This document shows positions 17,528-25,516 of a DNA stretch of 58,274 nucleotides, one piece after another. Location: positions 1 through 58,274 of the forward strand of contig JAGQLS010000008.1 of NCBI GenBank assembly GCA_020429045.1, in the 5' to 3' direction. The notes under the pieces were generated by a model. It did no database searches. It was not told the DNA's origin and saw nothing but the letters and a program-made list of their open reading frames with translations. The first letter of the stretch is position 1, and every line of letters starts with the position of its first letter. A program made the position numbers and the translations under genes. The DNA comes from Candidatus Woesebacteria bacterium. Lineage in GTDB: Bacteria > Patescibacteriota > Microgenomatia > UBA1406 > GWC2-37-13.

Positions 17528-18223
17528 CTATTGTTCATAGGAAGTTTGAAATTCTTGCCACATCCTGAGAACTCCTTTTCCAATAGTTCCTATGCCAAAG
17601 GGCACTTGTATATCCTGTTCTTTCAATGAATAATATAATTGTGCTCCAAGCAAATCAGCAAGTTTCGTTGTTCCCGAAAAATATTGACCAGCAACTTGCA
17701 TTCTTCCTGGGTATTTATAATTACTATCGTAGGGAAGATTATTAGAAGTTGCTGTCGTATCTTGTGTTCGGAGAAGGGGGTAAGCTCTGTTCTTTACATA
17801 CAATATGTGCATATTATGGCGAAACGGAGGTATTAGATAAATAAATGGAGGGGTGTGTGCAGCATAGGATTCAACACCATACGTAGCCAATGATAGTCCC
17901 GGAACAGCATCCACTCGGATACCAATATACCCGAACTGCTGAGCCATCTCCATTTGATTAGATAATAGATTTTGAAGGGCGATATTTTCTGCATCTTTAA
18001 AATCTATCAAAGGGAACGCTCCGGTTCCTGACATAATTCCGCCATGCTCATAAATAGCGTTATATTTTTGCAAAGCCCCTAACATTTCTCTTTTTATTGC
18101 ATGTTCTTGATCAGATCCAATACCCAAATCACCTACCCCTCTGAGTATATTCATATACGTAGCTGGTGATTGGCCTCGAATTACTATTTTCCCCCCAATT
18201 ATATTTAATCCTTCTGTTGTCAT
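17528..18223 (-). CDS. protein of unknown function
   Basis: I do not recognise this 231-residue protein. It has no signal peptide or membrane segment. Visible features are the Gly-rich LRGVGDLGIGSDQEH segment, a YEHGGIMSGTG loop and a hydrophobic PPFIYLIPPFRH strand pair. A TATAAT (18231-18236) ends 7 bases before its ATG, which supports it being a real, leaderless gene. It is the first of three same-strand genes with tldD and tldE, so it could be a client or accessory of the protease, though the spacing and separate promoters do not require that. Confidence 0.6.
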   Translation of the reverse strand: MTTEGLNIIGGKIVIRGQSPATYMNILRGVGDLGIGSDQEHAIKREMLGALQKYNAIYEHGGIMSGTGAFPLIDFKDAENIALQNLLSNQMEMAQQFGYIGIRVDAVPGLSLATYGVESYAAHTPPFIYLIPPFRHNMHILYVKNRAYPLLRTQDTTATSNNLPYDSNYKYPGRMQVAGQYFSGTTKLADLLGAQLYYSLKEQDIQVPFGIGTIGKGVLRMWQEFQTSYEQ

Positions 18224-18279
18224 AAATGGAATTATAACACGATTTGAATTCGATTCTGTGCCTATACAAAACTATTTTG

Positions 18280-18909
18280 TTATGACGAGGATTTTCTCCC
18301 GTGACCAACCTGTGTATTTATCGGTACGTGTTCTTTGCACAAAGGGCAGTCCGTTGCTTCCCACGCTTCTGCCGGATACTCAGCAAGAGGTACAAATAAA
18401 GGCACGCCGAGACCTGCGGCATTCACTTCTTTTGGGTTTCTATTCACCATAACGCACACACCAACCACTTTTCCTTTTGCCACACGTACGCTATTGATGA
18501 CCTTTTGCACTGAACCGCCGGTGGTGGTCAAATCCTCCACCACAAGAACCTTCTTATTTCTGACAAACACATCATACCCACGCGTGAAAATCTGATTTTT
18601 TTCAGCATCTTTTTCGGTATAGACACCATATACTTTTTTTCCTTTGAATTGAGAAAGATGATACGCAGTCCATTGGGAAAGAATAATACCGCCCAGCGCT
18701 GGTCCTACAACAGTATCAATTTCTTGATCCTCAAAATGTCTTGCCATTTCCTGCCCTACAAATGAAGCATACTCGGTGTGAGGATAAAGCGCATCTTTGT
18801 TGATATAGACTGAACCATGTTTGCCCGAAGTGTAAATAAAATGATCGTCTGTCATGAGCGCTCCAACTTCTTTGAGGATGGTGATTAAGTCTTTTTGACC
18901 ACTCGACAT
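18280..18909 (-). CDS. pyrE: orotate phosphoribosyltransferase
   Basis: The 209-residue enzyme converts orotate and PRPP to OMP in de novo pyrimidine synthesis. It has the PRPP-binding motif VLVVEDLTTTGGS and the VVGPALGGI loop. The C-terminal segment CPLCKEHVPI is typical of one OPRTase subgroup. It lies 23 bases after pyrF, the next enzyme of the pathway, on the same strand and is almost surely cotranscribed with it. Confidence 0.94.
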   Translation of the reverse strand: MSSGQKDLITILKEVGALMTDDHFIYTSGKHGSVYINKDALYPHTEYASFVGQEMARHFEDQEIDTVVGPALGGIILSQWTAYHLSQFKGKKVYGVYTEKDAEKNQIFTRGYDVFVRNKKVLVVEDLTTTGGSVQKVINSVRVAKGKVVGVCVMVNRNPKEVNAAGLGVPLFVPLAEYPAEAWEATDCPLCKEHVPINTQVGHGRKSSS

Positions 18910-18932
18910 AATAAAAATGAATAATTAATAAT

Positions 18933-19766
18933 TTACGTTGTGAATTTTGTAATGTGAGAATAGATTTTTTTTGCCTCTTCTCTACTCTTTTGAGCAAAAT
19001 CTTCTCCCGAACCTGCGTATATAATAGAGCGAGAAACCGTGATAATCAGCCCTTTCTTTGACGATGTCAAGCCAGCAGAAAGGGTCTTTTCAAGATCGCC
19101 TCCTTGTAAACCTATGCCAGGCACGAGGATGGGTATATCTCCTACAATATCCCGTACTTCTTTTAATTCCTCTGGATAGGTAGCTCCTACAACGAGCATA
19201 CAATTTTCATGGTCATTCCATTCTGAACAAATTTGTTTTGCGACATGTTGATACAAAAATGTTTTCCCTGCGCGATCCACAGGTATATTTTGAAATTCAC
19301 CGCTGCCTGGGTTAGAAGTTTTACAGAGAAAAATACACCCCTTGTCTGTCCGGTTGAGAAATGGTGCATTGGCCTCCTTGCCAAGATATGGATGAAGCGT
19401 AACGGCATCGACTCCCAAATAATCAAATGCGTACTGCGCATACGCTTCATTTGAGCTCCCAATATCGCCACGTTTGGCATCGAGAATGAGCAATAGGTCG
19501 GGGTATTCGACATTTATGTAATCACAGATCATGCGTAGCTGTCGAATGCCATCCCGGCCCAAGGCTTCAAAAAAAGCCGAATTTGGTTTATACGCGCATA
19601 CATACTCGTGTGTGGCATCGATAATTTCTTTTGCAAAAGTAAAAACCGTATCGTCGACTTCCAATAGATGTTTTGGTAGTTTGGAAAGAACCGGATCGAT
19701 ACCTACACAAAGGAGCGAGTTATGAACGCCCCATGCTTTCTTAATTATCGAGTTGAATTTGTCCAT
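18933..19766 (-). CDS. pyrF: orotidine 5'-phosphate decarboxylase (type 2)
   Basis: The 277-residue enzyme decarboxylates OMP to UMP. It has the catalytic LDAKRGDIGSSNEAYA segment (Asp-x-Lys-x-x-Asp) and the type 2 signature around LHPYLGKEANAPF. VPGIGLQGGD is the phosphate-binding end. The start codon lies 26 bases inside the end of the PIN-domain gene, so translation is coupled to the toxin. It precedes pyrE. Confidence 0.94.
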   Translation of the reverse strand: MDKFNSIIKKAWGVHNSLLCVGIDPVLSKLPKHLLEVDDTVFTFAKEIIDATHEYVCAYKPNSAFFEALGRDGIRQLRMICDYINVEYPDLLLILDAKRGDIGSSNEAYAQYAFDYLGVDAVTLHPYLGKEANAPFLNRTDKGCIFLCKTSNPGSGEFQNIPVDRAGKTFLYQHVAKQICSEWNDHENCMLVVGATYPEELKEVRDIVGDIPILVPGIGLQGGDLEKTLSAGLTSSKKGLIITVSRSIIYAGSGEDFAQKSREEAKKIYSHITKFTT

Positions 19767-20166
19767 ATTGTGAAATGGGAATAATAGTAATCTCTTTGAT
19801 CTTACCGTGATGTTTCATATCTCCTGTAACAAAGGGTAATTTAAGCTGATGAGATAATTGTACAAAAGAAGCATCATAAAAGGTAAGATGATATTTTTGT
19901 GCCAATCTATATATCTGAACTGACGAGATTTCGTCGATGGCGTGAAACACAAACGGGATGGTATAAAAAAACGCCAATGCTTGCTTTGCATTCGGTAACG
20001 TTTGTTTCTTTGCTTTGAGAATAACATTCCCTATTTCATGTTTGACTAATTCTAAAACATGTAATTGTTCACCTTGAATCAAAAGCAAATCTGCGTTTGA
20101 TTTATATCGTTCATCTACGCTTGTTATCAACTTTACAATTACCAAAGAATCAATAACGTACTGCAT
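19741..20166 (-). CDS. PIN-domain toxin, VapC-like
   Basis: The 141-residue protein shows the four acidic residues of PIN nucleases: D6 (VIDSLVIVK), E44 (VKHEIGN), D98 (FYDASFVQL) and D116 (VTGDM). VapC toxins cut tRNA or rRNA. It starts 2 bases after the stop codon of an AbrB-type antitoxin gene, the normal arrangement of a vapBC module. Unusually, the pyrF gene begins inside its 3' end, placing the module at the head of a pyrimidine operon. All active-site residues are present, so it may be functional. Confidence 0.85.
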   Translation of the reverse strand: MQYVIDSLVIVKLITSVDERYKSNADLLLIQGEQLHVLELVKHEIGNVILKAKKQTLPNAKQALAFFYTIPFVFHAIDEISSVQIYRLAQKYHLTFYDASFVQLSHQLKLPFVTGDMKHHGKIKEITIIPISQYGQIQLDN

Positions 20167-20168
20167 AA

Positions 20169-20432
20169 TTATAGTCTGTTTTGTCGATCGTTAATAACAA
20201 ACTGCGTGAGGTTGGTTTTTGCACTGGGGAGCTTTCGTATTTTTTTCATTGTCTGAAGCAACATTTTTCTTTGCTTTCCTTGTACTTTCTTTACGGGTTG
20301 TAATACAATTTCGTGTTTCCCCCTCACCGCGATGGTAATGGGCATTGAAGTCTCAACCCAATCGAGTTGTTCACGAATTTTATCGGGAATGGTTAATTGT
20401 CCACGATTACGAATAATTGCTGTGTATGTCAT
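20169..20432 (-). CDS. AbrB/MazE-type antitoxin
   Basis: The 87-residue protein has an N-terminal swapped-hairpin DNA-binding domain: AIIRNRGQLTIPDKIREQLDW is the AbrB pattern (broken after 20). The C-terminal part is basic and would wrap the toxin. Such antitoxins repress their own operon. TATTCT on the minus strand ends 6 bases upstream of the ATG, with an imperfect inverted TTTTC/GAAAA pair around it (20434-20452) that could be its operator. Confidence 0.83.
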   Translation of the reverse strand: MTYTAIIRNRGQLTIPDKIREQLDWVETSMPITIAVRGKHEIVLQPVKKVQGKQRKMLLQTMKKIRKLPSAKTNLTQFVINDRQNRL

Positions 20433-20462
20433 ATTTTCAGAATATCAGAAAAATGCAATTCT

Positions 20463-21401
20463 TTATGTGAGTAACGATGTATGATCTTCTTTCCCATCGT
20501 GAAATAGTTGAATGAGCCGCATCGTCTCCTCGCCTATTTTTTTTACCGAATAATCCGAAAAGAAAGCTGCATGAGGAGTAATGACTACATTGTCAAAGGC
20601 CAAAAGTGGATTGTCTTTGCGGAAATGTTGTTCATTCTCAACCACGTCTAATCCAACAAAGTGGAATTTTTTGATGTGTTTGACGAGCGCTTGTTCGTCG
20701 ATTATTTCTCCGCGAGCGGTGTTTATTAGAATCGAACCTTTTTTCATAAGGCTCAACATGTTGTCGTTTATGAGATGATGGGTTTCGTCTGATAACGGCA
20801 CGTGCAACGAAACGACGTCTGACGACATGAGCAGCTCTTCAAGTTGGACATATTCGTAGCCATAGTCAAATGAGGCTTTCGTTTCGGCGATGCTATCGGG
20901 GCTTACGTCGTAGGCCAGGATGTTCATCCCTACGCCTGCTGAGAGTTTGATCATTTCTCTTCCGATTCGACCCGTGCCCACAATGCCGATAACCTTGTCT
21001 TTCAACGATAACGAAAGATGGTGTTCGTAGGCAAAGATACCTTGTTTGGTCTCGGCGCTGTCTTGGATAATATTTTTTGCGCCCGCAAAGACCAAGGCCA
21101 TAGCGTGTTCTGCGATGTTGAAGGCTCCATAATCAGGAATTCGATACACTGTGATTCCTTGTTTCTTGCAATAATCAAGATCTATGTGATTGAATCCTGC
21201 GGTACGGGTTATAATCAGTTTAACATGCGGGAAAGCCTTGAGTGTCTGTTTGTTGACTGGCGAGGTGTGTTTGAGGGTGAGCACAGTTGCATAAGAAAGT
21301 TCGATGTCATCTGGTATCTGGCTAATTGAGTATGAAAAAATATCGCCTTTGTTTAGAAAAGACGCGGTTTTTTTATCTACATCAAGATGAACGATATTCA
21401 T
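20463..21401 (-). CDS. D-isomer-specific 2-hydroxyacid dehydrogenase
   Basis: The 312-residue NAD-dependent enzyme has the dinucleotide motif GIVGTGRIGREM, the catalytic Arg in NTARGEIID, a Glu in DVVENEQ and the catalytic His in ITPHAAFF. It reduces 2-oxo acids to D-2-hydroxy acids; D-lactate dehydrogenase is the closest common relative by motif content. It could reoxidise NADH in a fermentative cell. It lies 30 bases upstream of the antitoxin gene on the same strand. Confidence 0.88.
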   Translation of the reverse strand: MNIVHLDVDKKTASFLNKGDIFSYSISQIPDDIELSYATVLTLKHTSPVNKQTLKAFPHVKLIITRTAGFNHIDLDYCKKQGITVYRIPDYGAFNIAEHAMALVFAGAKNIIQDSAETKQGIFAYEHHLSLSLKDKVIGIVGTGRIGREMIKLSAGVGMNILAYDVSPDSIAETKASFDYGYEYVQLEELLMSSDVVSLHVPLSDETHHLINDNMLSLMKKGSILINTARGEIIDEQALVKHIKKFHFVGLDVVENEQHFRKDNPLLAFDNVVITPHAAFFSDYSVKKIGEETMRLIQLFHDGKEDHTSLLT

Positions 21402-21416
21402 ATATTCTATGAAATG

Positions 21417-21755
21417 TTAAAAAGTTGGTGTAATTTCGCCACTACATTGATCAACATCATACCAATTAAATGTTGCGGTGTGTCCGTCTGTTTCAGTTCC
21501 TACAATCTCGTATACATGTACCAGATAGCTATTTTTCTCAGATAGTTTCGAAGCATCAATGTGATAGGTTTTCGCTCCATTATCCATGATTCTTTTTACA
21601 TACTGTAACACTTCTGGTCGTTGAGCAATAAGCGCGGTTGCTTCATCTTGTGATATATTTTTGCACGAAATCAAACCTGACAAACCAACGTAAATGATGA
21701 ATGCGATAATCACAGCTCCGAGGGCAAAAAAATACTTTTTTATTTTTGTATCCAT
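21417..21755 (-). CDS. small predicted lipoprotein or membrane protein
   Basis: The 112-residue protein has a basic start, a membrane segment (residues 9-28) and LISC at 28-31, which fits a lipobox. The rest (TYHIDASKL, WYDVDQCSGEITP) is extracytoplasmic and unassigned. Its ATG overlaps the end of polX by 16 bases. A TATAGT lies about 11 bases upstream of the start. Confidence 0.65.
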   Translation of the reverse strand: MDTKIKKYFFALGAVIIAFIIYVGLSGLISCKNISQDEATALIAQRPEVLQYVKRIMDNGAKTYHIDASKLSEKNSYLVHVYEIVGTETDGHTATFNWYDVDQCSGEITPTF

Positions 21756-23548
21756 GCTTTAAGTTTACTATACGCCCACGTATTTATAACTGATTTTTTG
21801 GTGACCCAGCCTCTGCGTGCCACCTGGACAGCATATTTCATGAAGGAAAGGTGTTTCAAGTCATGCGTGTCGGTATTGGTCGAAAAAAGACATCCTAAAT
21901 CATTTGCCTGCTTGACGAGAATATCCGGAAGGTCGAGCCTAGCAGGACTTCCGTTTATTTCCAAGGCAATACGGTATTTTTTTGCAAAGGTGAAAATTTC
22001 TTTCCAATCGGCATCTATGGATTCGCGCTTCTGGATGATACGTGCTGTTGGATGACCAAAAATCTTTACCTTTGGATGCTGCATTGCGGTAAGGATACGC
22101 TTTGTCATGTCGTGCGTGCTCATGGAAAAGGAACTGTGAATAGAAATAATGATATAGTCGAGATATGGTGAGGCTTCTTTTGGGAGTGCAAGATTTCCAT
22201 CAGGGAGAATATCGACTTCAAGACCGATAAAATACTTCATACCCATTGATGATAATTTTTGATCAATGTATGCTTTCCGCTCTTTTAAAATGGTTATAAT
22301 CTGATTTGGATCTAATTTCATTTTTGGGTTGTGGTCGGAAAATCCAATATACTTATAGTTTTTACTCTTTGCAGCTGAAATGAGCTCTTGGTACGAACAT
22401 GTGCCATAATCGTGCGAAGATTCGAGCTGATAGGTCGAATGCGTGTGCAAATCGCCTTGTATGTCGTCTAACGTGATGAGGTTTGGTATGTTCTTTTTTG
22501 TCGCAATTTCGATTTCGTCTTTCCCTTGCCTCAGCTCTGGTGGAATATATTGAAGCCCTAAAAAACTATAAAGCGCTATCTCGGTTGCAAATGTTTGATG
22601 TCTGTCCTCGCGACCCTTTTGCTTCTTTTCATTCAATGATGACTGTGTAGAACGTTTAACGCCATATTCATTGAGCGACCATTCTTTTTTGAGCGCGTAT
22701 TCTCTTAGTTTGATGTTGTGCGCTTTGTTCCCGGTGAAATACTGCAACATAGAGCCCCACGTATCTTTGTTTTGCACGCGTAAGTCGACACGCACGTTGT
22801 TGGTTATGAGTATCGACGCTTTCCTATCTCCTGCGCCTTCGACCGATCGAACCGCCGGGTATGCGACAAAATGGTCGATAATGGTTTGCGCATCTTTGTC
22901 GCGGGCCATGACCGCGATATCGATATCACCTACTGTTGCTTCCCCGCGTCGCAAAGACCCCATGCCAACTACTTCGTGCACAACTGACAATGTTTTGAGG
23001 TATGTAGCAATTTCTGAATAGAGCTTGTCGGCTTTCCCCAAAAGCATGCGCTCAGTTTGCCGGTCGCGCTGTTTATGTGTTTCAAGTGCAGAAATGATGT
23101 CGCGCTCAGACTTTTCTCCGAACCCTTCCAACGGTGCGATGTTCCCTTCTTTTGCGATGCGGAGCAAATCTTCAACAACGGATGAAGGATCTACGAGCAA
23201 AAATGTGTGTACTAATTGGAATGCTTTTTTTGGTCCGATACCTGGCGCTTGCATAAGCACAAAAACGCTTGCCGGCACGCCTTTGAGTACGTCATCAAAG
23301 TGGCGTGAACCGCCGGTGCGAAAAAATTCTTCAAGATTTGAGCCAATCCCCGACCCAATACCGTTGACACGATAGAGCCCGCCTTCCTGCCAGATGTCAT
23401 AGAGTTCGCGGGATAAATGTTCGACTGCGTCTGCAGCTTTTTCGTAGGCTATGGTGCGAAACCGATTAGCGCCTTTGAGCATATGGGCAGTCGCGATATT
23501 GCGCAGAAGTTGCGCGACAGATTTGTTGGTAGGATGCTTCTCAGGCAT
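21740..23548 (-). CDS. polX: family X DNA polymerase with PHP domain
   Basis: The 602-residue protein is a bacterial PolX. The N-terminal helix-hairpin-helix region has VNGIGSGIGSNLEE and APGIGPKKAFQL. The polymerase centre is GSLRRGEATVGDIDIAV with the paired metal-binding Asp. The C-terminal PHP exonuclease begins DLHTHSTYQ, with further metal ligands in GFSDHNP, IISIHSSF, FGHPTAR and NTDTHD. It fills gaps and trims ends in base excision repair. A TATCAT lies 5 bases before its ATG. Confidence 0.93.
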   Translation of the reverse strand: MPEKHPTNKSVAQLLRNIATAHMLKGANRFRTIAYEKAADAVEHLSRELYDIWQEGGLYRVNGIGSGIGSNLEEFFRTGGSRHFDDVLKGVPASVFVLMQAPGIGPKKAFQLVHTFLLVDPSSVVEDLLRIAKEGNIAPLEGFGEKSERDIISALETHKQRDRQTERMLLGKADKLYSEIATYLKTLSVVHEVVGMGSLRRGEATVGDIDIAVMARDKDAQTIIDHFVAYPAVRSVEGAGDRKASILITNNVRVDLRVQNKDTWGSMLQYFTGNKAHNIKLREYALKKEWSLNEYGVKRSTQSSLNEKKQKGREDRHQTFATEIALYSFLGLQYIPPELRQGKDEIEIATKKNIPNLITLDDIQGDLHTHSTYQLESSHDYGTCSYQELISAAKSKNYKYIGFSDHNPKMKLDPNQIITILKERKAYIDQKLSSMGMKYFIGLEVDILPDGNLALPKEASPYLDYIIISIHSSFSMSTHDMTKRILTAMQHPKVKIFGHPTARIIQKRESIDADWKEIFTFAKKYRIALEINGSPARLDLPDILVKQANDLGCLFSTNTDTHDLKHLSFMKYAVQVARRGWVTKKSVINTWAYSKLKAWIQK

Positions 23549-23587
23549 ACTCTATGATAGCACGATTTGACCGGTTATGCGGTTGGA

Positions 23588-24094
23588 TTAAAGCTCTTGA
23601 TCCTGAAATTTCCCAGCATATTCGGCCGTACCCTCGCAACGCTGGAGGATAAGCTGGCACAAACGCTGACCAGGGATGAGGTCGAGAATGTTTGGTCCGG
23701 TGTTGTAGATCTCGAGCACTTGCTGCCCTGTTTGTCCGGGTTGGATAAACGGCGCTGTTATGTGCACCATGAGTCCGAGTCGGGCAAAACGCGAACGAGA
23801 GTTGAGCCAGCCGGCGATATTGCCAGGGAGCTTGATACGCTCTTTGGTTATACCGAGAATGAGCTCGTTGGGCTTGATACGGTAGGTTTCTTTGACGGTT
23901 ATTTTACGGGTAATGTCGCGATAGTCGCTGAGGTCGGTGACAGAAACGATGTCGTCGATGCGCTCGAAGACCCGAATTTCGTTATCGAGCGTAAGGTCGA
24001 TAGATGCCGGTCCGACCATGTCTGGCGTGAAGGGATCAACAACAAGGTTGCCTTTTTCGATTTCGGTTAAGATATGTTGTTTAGTGAGTATCAT
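23588..24094 (-). CDS. dcd: dCTP deaminase family protein
   Basis: The 168-residue protein has SRSRFARLGLMVH and the PGQTGQQVLEIYNTG strand with the catalytic Glu, characteristic of dCTP deaminase/dUTPase trimers. It makes dUTP (or dUMP in bifunctional forms) for dTTP supply; the sequence alone does not decide which. TACAAT (24102-24107) ends 7 bases before the ATG, predicting a leaderless mRNA. It diverges from the GH1 gene with only 66 bases between the starts. Confidence 0.87.
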   Translation of the reverse strand: MILTKQHILTEIEKGNLVVDPFTPDMVGPASIDLTLDNEIRVFERIDDIVSVTDLSDYRDITRKITVKETYRIKPNELILGITKERIKLPGNIAGWLNSRSRFARLGLMVHITAPFIQPGQTGQQVLEIYNTGPNILDLIPGQRLCQLILQRCEGTAEYAGKFQDQEL

Positions 24095-24141
24095 AAAGTA
24101 TATTGTATACCATCTTTTTTAAATTTGTGTTTTCTAAAATT

Positions 24142-24160
24142 TATAATATAATTTCCTTCA
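24142..24160 (+). promoter_or_regulatory. -10 region of GH1 gene
   Basis: Two overlapping TATAAT hexamers (24142-24147 and 24147-24152) precede the GH1 ATG by 13 and 8 bases. No Shine-Dalgarno is present. The opposite strand carries the dcd -10 at 24102-24107, so two promoters diverge here. Confidence 0.6.
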
Positions 24161-25513
24161 ATGATTAAGTTTCAAAAAAACTTCATTTTTGGTATCGCCG
24201 AATCAGATCTCCAAACAGTAGGCTCTCAAGAGCCTTATATGCAAGAAAACGCACATTTGACTATGTGGGATGAATATTCAAAAAAAAACAAAAAAGATTT
24301 ACCAGATCGAGGTGGATTAAAATACAATTATTTCAAACAAGATGCCGATCTCATTTCAAATTTAGGTGTTAACTCCTATCGAACTTCAATCTCGATGTCT
24401 AGAACTATTGACAGACATGGAAAAATTAATAAAAAAGCTTTAAAATGGTACAGGAATTATCTCACAAAACTTAAAAAAAGAGGTGTAGATATACATTTAT
24501 GTTTATATCATTGGGAAGCACCTAAAAAATTTACTAATAAAGGAATTCTGCATCCAGATTTTATAAACGTTTTTCTTAAGCATGTCGATATATCACTAGA
24601 TTATCTTTCAGATCTCGTCGACTATTACATCCCAATGAATGAGTTATGGTGTATTTGTTATCTTTCTTACTACGTAGGCATTCATGCTCCAGGAATAAAT
24701 AATTTAAAATCATTCTTTCGTGCGTATTTCCAATCAATGCATTTGCAGAATGAGACAATTAAAAAAATTCGATCTTTTCAGCCCAGCGCAAAAATCGGAG
24801 TAGTCAACATTCATTTCCCAACTTATATCCGTGTTATTAATGCAAAATTTATGAAGGCGAGAGCAATTGCTGATGACTTAACAAACTTCATATATAGTGA
24901 TCCGCTTTTTTTTGGCGATATTCCTCAAAAAATAATATATAAATTTAAAACTAATTTTCCAAAAAACTACAAAACCATTCTCTCAGAATCTAAATTAGCA
25001 GATGCAATAAATTATTATGGAATTAATTATTATAATGGGCAATTTGTAAAGCCCTCAAATAAAGCTATTGGTTTTGAGCTCGATGAAGATTATATTTCTA
25101 TCAAAAATAGTCTTGGTTGGCCTGTCTTTATACCACCTCGACTACCATCGGGATTGACGGATATCATTCAAACGTATTATCAAAGATATAATCGAAATGG
25201 GCTTAAAAAATTATTTATAAGCGAAAATGGAACTCCAGCATATTCTCATTGCACAGATGGTCAAATTCCACAAGATAATGAACGCATTTTATATATTCAT
25301 GAGCATCTAAAGCAAATTGAAAAAGCTATTGCTAAAGGCTGTACAGTTAATGGTTATTTTTTATGGACCCTCCTTGACAATTATGAATGGCAATCTGGTT
25401 ATAGTCCCGAAAGTGCTTTTGGTTTAGTACAAGTGGATCCAAAAACGGGTTCAAGAATACCCAAAAAAAGTTATTACTGGTATCAACAATTAATTCATTC
25501 ATACAAACAATAA
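24161..25513 (+). CDS. GH1 family glycosidase (beta-glucosidase-like)
   Basis: The 450-residue protein has the GH1 plan. It opens FQKNFIFGIAESDLQT. The acid/base Glu lies in PMNELWCICYLSYYVGIHAPG (broken in quoting), where NEL replaces the usual NEP. The nucleophile Glu is in LFISENGTP. The C-terminus has GYFLWTLLDNYEWQSGYSP. GH1 enzymes cut beta-linked glucose or galactose from small glycosides. No signal peptide is visible, so it should act in the cytoplasm. It is 3 bases from a GT-A glycosyltransferase. The pair is visibly more AT-rich than the flanking dcd and polX genes, suggesting acquisition. Confidence 0.9.
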   Translation: MIKFQKNFIFGIAESDLQTVGSQEPYMQENAHLTMWDEYSKKNKKDLPDRGGLKYNYFKQDADLISNLGVNSYRTSISMSRTIDRHGKINKKALKWYRNYLTKLKKRGVDIHLCLYHWEAPKKFTNKGILHPDFINVFLKHVDISLDYLSDLVDYYIPMNELWCICYLSYYVGIHAPGINNLKSFFRAYFQSMHLQNETIKKIRSFQPSAKIGVVNIHFPTYIRVINAKFMKARAIADDLTNFIYSDPLFFGDIPQKIIYKFKTNFPKNYKTILSESKLADAINYYGINYYNGQFVKPSNKAIGFELDEDYISIKNSLGWPVFIPPRLPSGLTDIIQTYYQRYNRNGLKKLFISENGTPAYSHCTDGQIPQDNERILYIHEHLKQIEKAIAKGCTVNGYFLWTLLDNYEWQSGYSPESAFGLVQVDPKTGSRIPKKSYYWYQQLIHSYKQ

Positions 25514-25516
25514 TAT

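Noticed and set aside
23567-24070. 167-codon open frame on the plus strand
   Set aside because: It is antisense to dcd, which has clear family motifs; the frame is a by-product of codon bias.
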